From assembly GCA_024635585.1 (NCBI GenBank), contig JAGXIP010000292.1, positions 1 through 34,647 on the forward strand: 34,647 nt of DNA, given 5' to 3'. Under the pieces are notes generated by a model. The model was not told where the DNA came from, made no database searches, and was given only the letters and a program-made list of their open reading frames with translations. Shown here one piece after another: positions 23,585 to 32,290 of this stretch. Source of the DNA: Saccharicrinis sp. (lineage in GTDB: Bacteria > Bacteroidota > Bacteroidia > Bacteroidales > Marinilabiliaceae). Position 1 is the first letter of the stretch. The number at the start of each line of letters is the position of its first letter. The position numbers and the translations under genes are program-made.

Positions 23585-24802
23585 TTATCTGTTAGCCAGC
23601 TCTTCCACAATATGTTTTGTATCGCGAGCAATAACCAACTCTTCATCAGTGGGTACTACCAATAATTTTACTTTACTGTTCGGCTTACTTATGATGGACT
23701 CTTCACCAAATATGCCTTTATTTTTCTCGCAGTCCAACTCTACGCCCATATATTCTAAATTGGAGCACACCTCCTCACGAATAGGAAATGCATTTTCACC
23801 TATACCTCCGGTAAACAGGATAGCATCTACCCCACCCATAGCAGCAGCGTATGAACCAATGTACTTTTTAATACGGTATGAGTACATATCCAAGCCCAGT
23901 TTCGCCATAGTGTTACCTCCGTCGGCAGCAGCCCTTACCTCGCGCATATCCGACGATATACCTGTTACACCCAACATTCCGCTTTGTTTGTTGAAAAGTA
24001 CGCTGGCCGATTTGGTGCCTATCAATTCTTTATCCATGATAAAAGTTGCGGCGCCTATGTCCAAATCGCCTGCACGGGTACCCATCATTAAACCTTCGAG
24101 GGGTGTAAAACCCATTGATGTATCCACCGATTGTCCATTTTGTATGGCAGCGATAGAGGCTCCGTTTCCTAGGTGACAAGAGATTATTCTGGTTTTTTTA
24201 AAATCAACCTCCAGCATCTCACAAGCCCTGACAGCCACATACTTATGACTAGTCCCGTGAAAACCATAACGTCGTACACCATATTTTTTATACAAAGAAT
24301 AAGGTATGGCGTACATATAGGCTCGCTTGGGCATGGTTTGATGAAAGGCCGTATCGAACACACCTACTTGTGGCACATTAGGCAACAAGTGTTCAATGGC
24401 CATTATTCCGCTCAAGTTTGGTGGGTTATGCAACGGAGCCAATTCGATACACTCATTCATTTTTTCTATTACGTGATTGGTAATAAAAACACTTGAGTTA
24501 AATGTTTCACCACCATGCACTACCCGGTGTCCTACGGCATCTATTTCTTCCAGGTTTGCAATGCACCCATGCTTTTTACTAGATAAAACGCCCAAAATAT
24601 AATCAATGCCTGTTTGGTGATCTAATATCTCACCTTCGAGCATCACTTTTTCGCCATTTTCTTTCTCGTGCTTCAAAAAGGAACCTTTAAGCCCTACTTT
24701 TTCCACACCACCCTTGCCCAATACCTTGTGACCTTTGTTGTCCATATTGAACAATTGATATTTGATTGAGGAACTTCCGCAATTCAGAACTAATATCTTC
24801 AT
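23585..24802 (-). CDS. ackA: Acetate kinase
   Basis: It converts acetyl-phosphate plus ADP to acetate and ATP, the last step of acetate fermentation. Classic motifs: N-terminal VLNCGSSSIKYQLF, then DAVGHRVVHGGE, then ELAPLHNPPNLSGI, VFDTAFHQTMP, RRYGFHGTSHKYVA (with the conserved His and Arg of the active site), MGFTPLEGLMMGTRAGDLD, and near the end ILFTGGIGENA. The length of 405 residues is normal. It is the third gene of the minus-strand unit pta, hydroxyacyl-CoA dehydrogenase, ackA, with a 38-base gap to the dehydrogenase, and is followed by a terminator. Confidence 0.97.
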   Translation of the reverse strand: MKILVLNCGSSSIKYQLFNMDNKGHKVLGKGGVEKVGLKGSFLKHEKENGEKVMLEGEILDHQTGIDYILGVLSSKKHGCIANLEEIDAVGHRVVHGGETFNSSVFITNHVIEKMNECIELAPLHNPPNLSGIMAIEHLLPNVPQVGVFDTAFHQTMPKRAYMYAIPYSLYKKYGVRRYGFHGTSHKYVAVRACEMLEVDFKKTRIISCHLGNGASIAAIQNGQSVDTSMGFTPLEGLMMGTRAGDLDIGAATFIMDKELIGTKSASVLFNKQSGMLGVTGISSDMREVRAAADGGNTMAKLGLDMYSYRIKKYIGSYAAAMGGVDAILFTGGIGENAFPIREEVCSNLEYMGVELDCEKNKGIFGEESIISKPNSKVKLLVVPTDEELVIARDTKHIVEELANR

Positions 24803-24840
24803 GTTATTGATTTAAGTCTTTGTTTTAATAAATGGGCTTG

Positions 24841-25800
24841 TTATTCTGTAATAACCGCACCGTTTTCATCATACTTATAAAAACCTTGTCCGGTTTGCTT
24901 ACCTAAATGCTTGGCTCTAACCAGTCTCTTTATCATTGGGTTTGGCTTATATTTAGAATTGCCAAACTCCTCATAAAGGTTATCCATCCATTTAGAAACT
25001 TTATTTAAACCAATAATATCTGCTGTTCTAAAAGGGCCAAATCTCATTCCCAAGCCAATATTCATTGTTTTATCGATATCGGCCATGGTTGCAATACCTT
25101 CCATAAGCACCTGGCACGCCTCGTTTAACAAGGTGATGTACAAGCGCACGCTTATCAAACCTGCCGATTCTTCAACAGGTATTACCTCCCTGTTTATTAA
25201 TTTTACAAATGCACATACCTTTTCATACACTTTTTCAGAGGTATATAAGCCTTTTACCACTTCAATAAGTTTGGCTTCGGGTGAAGTAACAAAAAAATGA
25301 AGACTGATACACCTCTCGGGCTTTTTCATTTCGGAGGCCAGCTCGGTAATAATAATGGTTGTAGAGTTTGTGGCGATAATGGTATCCTCGGGTACGGTTT
25401 CCTCAATTTTTTTAAACACCTCTTTACGCTCATCAATACTTCGGTGTGCAGCAGAATCGGAACGAATGGCCTCGATCACAAAATCGCAATCGGCCAAATC
25501 CTGATAATTTAAAGTCCCCTTGATACGGCTCATAATCGCTTTTTTCTCACCGGTGGTAAGACCCCAGTTTTCGATACGACTATCAAGCTCTTTACCTATA
25601 TTATCAATAGCGCGTTTTATCTTGTCTTCGGTTAGCTCTAAAAAAACCACATCCAAACCATGCCAGCTAGCGATGCGAGCAATACTTTGCCCTTCTTTGC
25701 CGCACCCAATAACGCCAATTTTAGAGAAAAGGGATGTTCCTCGTTTTTTACCTTTGCTCAGTGCATAACCTTCAATAGGTTCTACTAAAATTTCAGCCAT
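24841..25800 (-). CDS. Divergent 3-hydroxyacyl-CoA dehydrogenase (Hbd family), 319 aa
   Basis: The family interconverts 3-hydroxyacyl-CoA and 3-oxoacyl-CoA with NAD(P). A 25-residue extension precedes the Rossmann fold, whose nucleotide loop is IGCGKEG (Gly32, Gly34, Gly37). The ATNST turn gives Ser146, and the catalytic His168 and Glu180 are present. Two residues that are Asn in classical enzymes are not: the HFFNP word reads HFFVTSP (Val171), and the GF-V-NR word reads GLISVRL (Val218). The C-terminal helical domain is intact (GLGMRFGPFRTADIIGLNKV). It sits between pta and ackA with 38-39-base gaps, so it is almost certainly co-expressed with them. Activity on a standard substrate is therefore uncertain. 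Confidence 0.88.
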   Translation of the reverse strand: MAEILVEPIEGYALSKGKKRGTSLFSKIGVIGCGKEGQSIARIASWHGLDVVFLELTEDKIKRAIDNIGKELDSRIENWGLTTGEKKAIMSRIKGTLNYQDLADCDFVIEAIRSDSAAHRSIDERKEVFKKIEETVPEDTIIATNSTTIIITELASEMKKPERCISLHFFVTSPEAKLIEVVKGLYTSEKVYEKVCAFVKLINREVIPVEESAGLISVRLYITLLNEACQVLMEGIATMADIDKTMNIGLGMRFGPFRTADIIGLNKVSKWMDNLYEEFGNSKYKPNPMIKRLVRAKHLGKQTGQGFYKYDENGAVITE

Positions 25801-25839
25801 CTATATTGTTTTTATTTTATAAAACTTAAATGATAATTT

Positions 25840-26844
25840 TTAAGCGTTTCCGGCGGCCTGGTTGGCAGTAATAGCCACTAAGTTTACAATATCGCTCACG
25901 GAACAACCACGCGATAAATCGTTGATTGGTGCAGCCATACCCTGTAAAACCGGACCTATTGCTTCGGCATGAGCCATTCGTTGAACCAGCTTATAACAAA
26001 TATTGCCTGTCTCTAAAGTTGGAAACACCAACACATTGGCTTTTCCACCAATTGGACTTCCCGGTGCCTTTTGATGGGCAATGGCTTCAACAATGGCAGC
26101 GTCGGCCTGCAACTCTCCATCTATGATTAAACTTGGATCCAATTCCTTGGCCAATCGAGTGGCCTCAACCACTTTATCCACCATCTCGTGTTTGGCACTT
26201 CCTTTAGTGGAGAAACTCAACATGGCCACACGTGGTTCGATGCCCACGATAGAGCGGGTTGTTTTTCCTGTTGCCACAGCTATTTCGGCTAATTCGGCAG
26301 CCGTAGGATTAGGGTGAACTGCACCGTCTGCAAACACCAGTATCCCGTTTTCGCCAAACTCATCGGTGGGCAATATCATGATAAAAGCACCCGACACCAC
26401 ACTTATGCCTGGCGCCGTTTTTACAATTTGAAACGCCGGACGAAGCACATCACCCGTTGCGTTTTGTGCACCAGCCACCTCACCGTCGGCATCGCCATTT
26501 TTTATCATCAAAGTAGCAAGATACAATGGATTAAGCACCAACTCTTCGGCCTGCATACGGGTTAAACCCTTACTTTTACGCAGTTCTAATAACAAATTGA
26601 TGTAAGTTTCTTTTTTGTCGTGATTTGCAGGATCAACAACCGTAGCCTTATTTATATTGCTCAGTCCAAGACGATTTGCCTCAGCTACAATGGCTTTAGG
26701 ATCACCAATTAAAATAATTTTTGCAAATTCTTCTGCAATGATTGTGTCAGCTGCTTTTAGGGTTCTCTCCTCCATACCTTCGGGTAGCACAATACGTTTG
26801 ATATTAACCCGGGCTTTGGCCTTTAGTTTGTTAATGAATTCCAT
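25840..26844 (-). CDS. pta: Phosphate acetyltransferase (short form)
   Basis: It converts acetyl-CoA plus phosphate to acetyl-phosphate. At 334 residues it is the short, single-domain type without the N-terminal DRTGG/ATPase part found in enterobacterial Pta. Landmarks are RIVLPEGMEERTLKAAD, NPLYLATLMIKNGDADGEVAGA, SGAFIMIL, PNPTAAELAEIAV, VAMLSFSTKGSAKHEMV, DGELQADAAIVEAIA, and the NVLVFPTLETGNICYKLVQR segment. It is the first gene of the unit with the dehydrogenase and ackA. Confidence 0.96.
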   Translation of the reverse strand: MEFINKLKAKARVNIKRIVLPEGMEERTLKAADTIIAEEFAKIILIGDPKAIVAEANRLGLSNINKATVVDPANHDKKETYINLLLELRKSKGLTRMQAEELVLNPLYLATLMIKNGDADGEVAGAQNATGDVLRPAFQIVKTAPGISVVSGAFIMILPTDEFGENGILVFADGAVHPNPTAAELAEIAVATGKTTRSIVGIEPRVAMLSFSTKGSAKHEMVDKVVEATRLAKELDPSLIIDGELQADAAIVEAIAHQKAPGSPIGGKANVLVFPTLETGNICYKLVQRMAHAEAIGPVLQGMAAPINDLSRGCSVSDIVNLVAITANQAAGNA

Positions 26845-27172
26845 TTGGGATAATTTATATATACAATTATGAATACTATATATGAAACAGCAAGCTTTTT
26901 TATACGCTATTTATGCAGTACACAGCAATAAATTCTTACGTCGTTAAAATATACCCTCTGTTAAAAAGAGAAAATGAAAATCTTCCAAACGCCGAAATAG
27001 CGTCTGGAAGATTCAAATCTGTCGAGAATATATATAAATATGCTTGCCGAGGCTTTTGAAGATAGAGACTACAAAGTAAAGAGAAATTATTGGTTAAAAG
27101 AAGAAAACAAGAACAAATTATCACTATGAAAAAGCAGTGCGACTATTTTTGTAACAACGATTTTTCAGAAGA
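26845..27172. other. Spacer between proS and pta, with a strong hairpin
   Basis: There are about 330 bases without a gene. The main feature is the proS terminator hairpin at 26979-27013. The part between 26845 and 26975 is AT-rich and presumably carries the pta promoter; I could not pick a convincing -7 box. Confidence 0.5.
26979..27013 (-). terminator. Strong hairpin, probable proS terminator
   Basis: AATCTTCCAAACGC (26979-26992) pairs with GCGTCTGGAAGATT (27000-27013), 14 bp with one mismatch and a 7-base loop. On the minus strand it is followed by TTTTCATTTTCTC. It lies about 160 bases past the proS stop, which is longer than usual. Confidence 0.6.
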
Positions 27173-28645
27173 TTAATAAGCCCTTGCAAACACTACCCTC
27201 TGTGCCGAGGGTTCGCCTGTAACCATACATTTTCCAGGCGTTTTATCGCCGTGTAAAGGAATGCAACGTATGGTGGCTTTGGTTTCTTCCTTTATTTTTT
27301 GTTCCACCTCAGCCGAACCATTCCAATGCGCCATTACGAACCCACCTTTGTTATTCAGCACTTCTTTAAATTCTTCGTAGGTATCTACCTCTGTTGTTTT
27401 CTCGGTTCTAAAGTCCAATGCTTTTTTATAGATGTTCTCCTGAATGGTTTCTAACAAATCGGCCACATAAGCATCTACCCCATCTATTGAAACCACCTCT
27501 TTGGTAAGTGTATCCCTGCGGGCTACTTCAACCGTGTTATTGGCAATATCGCGAGGACCTACGGCCAGTCTTAATGGCACACCCTGTAGCTCGTATTGGG
27601 CAAACTTCCAGCCCGGCTTACGATTATCGCTGTTGTCGTACTTAACGGATATACCACGTTTCTTCAGCTTGGCTACAATCTCATTTACAACTACCGAAAT
27701 TTTATCTAATTCCTCTTCACCTTTATAAATGGGTATAATGGCAACCTGTATCGGTGCCAGTTTAGGAGGTAATACCAATCCAAAATCATCGGAATGAGCC
27801 ATCACTAAAGCCCCCATCAAACGTGTTGATACGCCCCATGAGCTAGCCCAAACATACTCTTCCGTTCCCTCTTTGGTGGCAAATTTAACATCAAATGCCT
27901 TTGCAAAATTTTGCCCTAAAAAATGTGAAGTTCCTGACTGCAAGGCTTTACCGTCCTGCATCATGGCTTCAATGGTATAGGTTTCTAAAGCACCTGCAAA
28001 ACGTTCATTGGCAGTTTTTACCCCCTGCAAAACCGGCATGGCCATAAATTGCTCTGCAAAGTTGGCATAAACCTGTATCATCGTTTCTGTTTCTTCAATA
28101 GCCTCTTGCTTGGTTGCGTGAGCCGTATGTCCTTCCTGCCAGAGAAACTCGGCAGTACGCAAAAATAAACGCGTCCGCATTTCCCAACGCACCACATTAG
28201 CCCATTGGTTGCATAAGATAGGAAGGTCACGGTACGATTGAATCCAATTTTTATATGTGCTCCATATAATAGTTTCAGAAGTAGGCCGAACAATCAACTC
28301 CTCTTCGAGTTTAGCTTCCGGATCAACGATAACACCGTTTCCATCGGGATCATTTTTAAGGCGATAGTGCGTTACCACCGCGCACTCCTTAGCAAAACCA
28401 TCCACATGACTGGCCTCTTTGCTGAAAAATGATTTAGGTATAAACAATGGAAAATAGGCGTTGACATGTCCAGTTTCCTTGAACATTCGATCCAGCTCTT
28501 GCTGCATTTTTTCCCAAATCGCATAGCCATAAGGTTTAATAACCATGCAACCACGCACAGCAGAGTTTTCAGCCATATCGGCTGTAATTACCAGCTCATT
28601 GTACCATTGTGAGTAATCAACACTCCTTTTTGTTAATTTTGCCAT
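27173..28645 (-). CDS. proS: Prolyl-tRNA synthetase, archaeal/eukaryotic-type
   Basis: It charges tRNA-Pro. I chose the ATG at 28643-28645 ([19 protein letters not shown]), which begins like the family; the frame extends 17 residues further to 28696 with a hydrophobic, non-family stretch. Class II motifs: motif 1 near [16 protein letters not shown]; motif 2 around [12 protein letters not shown] and [28 protein letters not shown]; motif 3 in the [11 protein letters not shown] to [18 protein letters not shown] region. The anticodon-binding domain follows ([11 protein letters not shown]), then the C-terminal domain ending in FARAY. The bacterial INS editing domain is absent, as usual for this type. 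About 490 residues. Confidence 0.96.
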   Translation of the reverse strand: MAKLTKRSVDYSQWYNELVITADMAENSAVRGCMVIKPYGYAIWEKMQQELDRMFKETGHVNAYFPLFIPKSFFSKEASHVDGFAKECAVVTHYRLKNDPDGNGVIVDPEAKLEEELIVRPTSETIIWSTYKNWIQSYRDLPILCNQWANVVRWEMRTRLFLRTAEFLWQEGHTAHATKQEAIEETETMIQVYANFAEQFMAMPVLQGVKTANERFAGALETYTIEAMMQDGKALQSGTSHFLGQNFAKAFDVKFATKEGTEEYVWASSWGVSTRLMGALVMAHSDDFGLVLPPKLAPIQVAIIPIYKGEEELDKISVVVNEIVAKLKKRGISVKYDNSDNRKPGWKFAQYELQGVPLRLAVGPRDIANNTVEVARRDTLTKEVVSIDGVDAYVADLLETIQENIYKKALDFRTEKTTEVDTYEEFKEVLNNKGGFVMAHWNGSAEVEQKIKEETKATIRCIPLHGDKTPGKCMVTGEPSAQRVVFARAY

Positions 28646-28696
28646 TGCTTTTACATAAAATTTTGAGAGCCCAAAATAACAAAAAATAGCCCACAT

Positions 28697-29004
28697 TTTT
28701 AAACTAAATACAAAGAAAATGTTTTACATGCGAAGGTATATATCAGCTATGATTAGTGTAATTCAAAAACTTAATTGAAAAAAAATAAGTACTAACGTTA
28801 ATTTTTGCAAACACTTACCTATCAAAACATAAAGAATGGTACGTTTATTGTATTAAACAGTCCGAATAAAACATTATATTAAAATCTTTTATTAAAACCT
28901 TACATTGGCTCCAATAGCTTTTATCTGAATCTAAATTGCTATTATTCCAATTCTACTGTTTTTTGACATATAAAAAGATTGATTGACCATTAAAAGCTTG
29001 CACC
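28697..29004. other. Spacer between divergent proS and lipoprotein gene
   Basis: About 300 AT-rich bases with no supported gene. It must hold the proS promoter (minus) and the lipoprotein promoter (plus). TAATTTTTG near 28798 is close to, but not exactly, the TAnnTTTG box. Confidence 0.35.
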
Positions 29005-30513
29005 ATGAAAAAGCAAATCTATATTTTAACCGCAGCCATTCTGACTTTAGCAGGATGTGCAACACAACAGCCTTACAGCACAGCTGTTTATGCTGACGAT
29101 TTATACTATACCCCTTCGGATAAGCCTATTTCGGTAGCCGAGAAGTATTCTGCTTTGCCCAAACCTGATAAACTTATAAAGAAGCAAGACAATGCAACTT
29201 ATTCAAATTTAAAGAGTGAGTACAATGCGTCGTCCAGAGCAACACAGCAAGAAGATTTGAGGGACTTTTCGCAAATTCAACAAGAATATACCACTTTGTT
29301 GACAGACGAGAACGTGGAGGAAGTGGACACCATGCTTTATTACGATGACGAAACAGGTTATTGGGTAAATGAGTTTCAGGGTTCACAAATGGATAGGGAT
29401 TACGCTGAGCGCTTGGCTCGTTTCCATGGTCCTTTCAGGGGTGTACCATATTGGTCGCCATTGTATCAAGACGTGATTTTTAATAGTGGATTTGATTACA
29501 ATGTCTATATAGATGGCAACTATGCCATTGTAGTGCCAGAATGGAACAGCCCTTACTATTGGGACTGGCGTTACGGTAGAGGATTTAACAGCGGCTTCCG
29601 CGGTGGTTTTTATGGCGGTTTCGGATATAACAGTTGGTATGGTATGGGATATCCTTACTATTCGGCATGGGGATACCCCTATTCTGGTTGGGGTTATGGC
29701 ATGGGTTATGGCTGGGGTTATGGTGGACATCATGGCTATAACAACCATCACTACAACAATAATTACCCTTACTATGGCAATGATTCCTATGCTACAAACA
29801 GGGCGCCGCGGAACACATCAGGCTATAGAGGCTCAAGAGGTTCTGCTGGGCAAAATACAGACGCAAATAGAACAGGCAATGCGGTAAACTCTAGTTCTGC
29901 ACGCAGTAGCAGATCAAGCTCTACCGTTTCGGGTAATACTGTTAGATCAAGTAGCACACAAAGTACAAGATCAACCAGAGCATCGTATGTTCCCAACACG
30001 AAAAGTACGGGAACAACCTCTGGTACATCTACCAGAAGTTCGCGGAGTGCTTACACGCCAACTTATGATAAAAGCTCGCAGTATAGAACAACCACACGCA
30101 GCAGCTACAACCAATCGCGTGAAACACCAGCCTCTGCGCCAAGCAGAAGCTCAAGTAGTTCATATGTAAACAGGAGTTCTAGCTCATCGAATACAAGTGG
30201 AACAAGTGTAAAAAGCTCTACTAATAACAGTTCATCGAGCCGTAGCAGTAGAAGTTACAATATCGGCAGTTCGAGCAATAGAAGTTCAAATTACAATAGC
30301 AGTGCCCCCACTAGGTCAAGCTCTTCGCCTTCTTACAATTCGAGTCCTAGATCTTCTAGTTCTTCATCATCATCTGGCATTTCTTCCGGTTCGAGTTCCA
30401 GTTCTTCATCGTCATCTGGCGTTTCTTCCGGTTCGAGCAGCAGATCAAGTTCGGGAAGCAGCAGTAGGTCAAGTGGAAGCAGCAGTGGCAGATCAAGTCG
30501 TGGAAGTAGATAA
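29005..30513 (+). CDS. Ser-rich, Gly/Tyr-rich surface lipoprotein, 502 aa
   Basis: Lipoprotein signal peptide with lipobox LAGC (Cys18). Residues 20-180 form a mixed domain with several Tyr/Trp (for example YYDDETGYWVNEF). Residues about 185-265 are Gly/Tyr/His/Trp-rich (GFYGGFGYNSWYG, GHHGYNNHHYNNNYPYYG). The remainder to residue 502 is almost pure Ser/Arg/Thr/Gly and surely disordered. The shape suggests an exposed or cell-wall-facing lipoprotein, possibly with metal binding through the His/Tyr zone; that is inference. No domain is recognised. The stop is 66 bases before the start chosen for the following barrel protein, so they are probably in one unit. Reading frames on the opposite strand here are by-products of the Ser codons. 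Confidence 0.8.
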   Translation: MKKQIYILTAAILTLAGCATQQPYSTAVYADDLYYTPSDKPISVAEKYSALPKPDKLIKKQDNATYSNLKSEYNASSRATQQEDLRDFSQIQQEYTTLLTDENVEEVDTMLYYDDETGYWVNEFQGSQMDRDYAERLARFHGPFRGVPYWSPLYQDVIFNSGFDYNVYIDGNYAIVVPEWNSPYYWDWRYGRGFNSGFRGGFYGGFGYNSWYGMGYPYYSAWGYPYSGWGYGMGYGWGYGGHHGYNNHHYNNNYPYYGNDSYATNRAPRNTSGYRGSRGSAGQNTDANRTGNAVNSSSARSSRSSSTVSGNTVRSSSTQSTRSTRASYVPNTKSTGTTSGTSTRSSRSAYTPTYDKSSQYRTTTRSSYNQSRETPASAPSRSSSSSYVNRSSSSSNTSGTSVKSSTNNSSSSRSSRSYNIGSSSNRSSNYNSSAPTRSSSSPSYNSSPRSSSSSSSSGISSGSSSSSSSSSGVSSGSSSRSSSGSSSRSSGSSSGRSSRGSR

Positions 30514-30579
30514 TTTAAGCTTTGACTCCTTGCTAAATAGTTATTCATGAACTTTAATCATATACTTAAAACAATAATT

Positions 30580-32136
30580 ATGACTCGCTATAAATTATTG
30601 ACTTCAATAATGCTGTTATTTGCTACGATTAGCCTCAGCGCTCAAAACTACGAAGACATTATAAGGTACTCACAACCACAATATATGGGTACCGCTCGAT
30701 CCATGGCCATGGGAGGTGCTTTTGGTTCGTTGGGCGGCGACTTTAGTGCATTGGGCATTAATCCCGCAGGTATTGCTGTTTATCGCACCTCAGAATTTAC
30801 TTTTACGCCTTCGCTCATCTTTAATTCTACCGAAAGTAGTTTTGATGGTAATATGTTGAAAGACAACAAAACTTCCTTTTCCTTGAACCAAGTTGGTTAT
30901 GTGGGTACTTACCGACCAATGCGAGAGGTAAGCAAAGGGATTGTGAGCACTCATTTTGGCATTGGATATAATAGAAACAACAATTTTAATTATAAGTCGA
31001 TGGCATCGGCATTTGAACTTGGCACTTCCATGACGGATATGTTCAGAACCAATGCTTATGGATTAGATCCCGGATTTTTCGATGAAGATTATCCAAACGA
31101 GTGGGATGTTTACGATTACAAAACCGGATTGGCTTATGGCACGTTTTTAATAGATAAAGATGGAACAGATGGTGATGGTATGCAAACCTATAGTTCATTT
31201 CTTGAGCGCGGCGCACAAGTGGATTTGGTAGATCAAAATAGGTTGATAGAAAAAGATGGTTACTCCGGAGAACTGAGTCTAACCGGAGGTGTTAACATCA
31301 GTCACATTTTATTGTTGGGTGCAAGCTTAAATTTCCATTCTCTCAACTACGAGCAACGTTCGTATTATCTAGAACAATTTAGCAACAGCAATCCATATAA
31401 TGAGCGGACTTTTAAAAATTTCAGCGTTGAAGACAGACTTAATGTATCGGGTAACGGCATTAGTTTAAAACTGGGTGCTATAGTAAAACCCCTCGAAAAT
31501 TTACGAATTGGTGCTGCCTATCATTCGCCCACTTGGTACAAAATAGAAGAAGATTACGAAACGATACTCAATGTAGATTTTTTTAATCCCATACCTGAAA
31601 TAGCCAATGATAAAACAGGATTAAATTATGTTGGTGAATACGACTATCAATTGAATACTCCTGAAAAGATGATTGGTAGCATTTCGTATATAATTGGTAA
31701 AAAGGCTATTTTAAGCGTAGATTATGAACACATAAACTACGGTAGCGGAAAATTTAAAAGCTCCAGCAATAATATTAATGAAATAAACGATTTCAATTTC
31801 AAAAACAATGATATTAAACGTGTGCTGACCAGCTCTAATAATATTAGAGCCGGAGTTGAATTCAGGCTTAACGATTACTTTAGTTTACGAGGTGGGTATT
31901 CATTACAAGGCTCTCCCTACAACAAAGCACCTAAAGATTTTGAAATTACTAGTATAAGCGGAGGCTTAGGGTATCGCAATAAAAACTATTTTATCGACTT
32001 AGCTTATAGAAATTCAACCTACGACATCAATTATTATAATTATTTTTGGACTGACGCTAGCATTGGTACCCCAACCCAAACCAAGGTTGAATCCATCGAC
32101 CATTATGCGACATTAACGATAGGCTGGAAGTTTTAA
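30580..32136 (+). CDS. OmpP1/FadL-type outer-membrane barrel protein, 518 aa
   Basis: The family imports hydrophobic substrates (fatty acids, aromatics) across the outer membrane; in many Bacteroidota its exact role is unknown. The ATG at 30580 (MTRYKLLTSIMLLFATISLSAQ) gives a proper signal peptide; the longer ATG at 30547 adds 11 residues. After cleavage comes the family word QYMGTARSMAMGGAFGSLGGDFSALGINPAGIAVY, in which the conserved AMGGAF and NPAGI are visible. Beta-strand repeats follow, ending in YATLTIGWKF with a C-terminal aromatic. A terminator follows. It lies downstream of the Ser-rich lipoprotein on the same strand. Confidence 0.9.
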   Translation: MTRYKLLTSIMLLFATISLSAQNYEDIIRYSQPQYMGTARSMAMGGAFGSLGGDFSALGINPAGIAVYRTSEFTFTPSLIFNSTESSFDGNMLKDNKTSFSLNQVGYVGTYRPMREVSKGIVSTHFGIGYNRNNNFNYKSMASAFELGTSMTDMFRTNAYGLDPGFFDEDYPNEWDVYDYKTGLAYGTFLIDKDGTDGDGMQTYSSFLERGAQVDLVDQNRLIEKDGYSGELSLTGGVNISHILLLGASLNFHSLNYEQRSYYLEQFSNSNPYNERTFKNFSVEDRLNVSGNGISLKLGAIVKPLENLRIGAAYHSPTWYKIEEDYETILNVDFFNPIPEIANDKTGLNYVGEYDYQLNTPEKMIGSISYIIGKKAILSVDYEHINYGSGKFKSSSNNINEINDFNFKNNDIKRVLTSSNNIRAGVEFRLNDYFSLRGGYSLQGSPYNKAPKDFEITSISGGLGYRNKNYFIDLAYRNSTYDINYYNYFWTDASIGTPTQTKVESIDHYATLTIGWKF

Positions 32137-32157
32137 AGGATACTTATTAATAACAAA

Positions 32158-32194
32158 ACACCCGATGTTCAGAGATTGAGCATCGGGTGTTTTT
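32158..32194 (+). terminator. Rho-independent terminator after the FadL-like gene
   Basis: ACACCCGATG (32158-32167) and CATCGGGTGT (32181-32190) form a perfect stem extending with flanking A/T, followed by a T-run. It works in both directions: on the minus strand it would serve cysN. Confidence 0.85.
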
Positions 32195-32220
32195 GTTTTA
32201 TAATTAAATACTCATGGTCT

Positions 32221-32267
32221 ACTCATGGGGTGAATATTTATGTCTCTGTTATATTCACCCCGTGAGT
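32221..32267. repeat. 17-bp-arm palindrome between FadL-like gene and cysN
   Basis: ACTCATGGGGTGAATAT (32221-32237) and ATATTCACCCCGTGAGT (32251-32267) pair over 17 positions with one mismatch and a 13-base loop. There is no T-run on either side, so it is not an ordinary terminator. A further TACTCATGG word at 32210-32218 precedes it. Confidence 0.75.
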
Positions 32268-32290
32268 ATTTCACCTAATGAGTGCCTTCA

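Noticed and set aside
26845-27172. Small protein gene in the proS-pta spacer
   Set aside because: The only frame (about 60 codons at 26936-27124, minus) crosses the terminator hairpin and looks random.
30333-30548. Minus-strand acidic/Leu frame over the Ser-rich tail
   Set aside because: A by-product of repeated Ser/Arg codons. The plus strand has a lipobox and a continuous protein.
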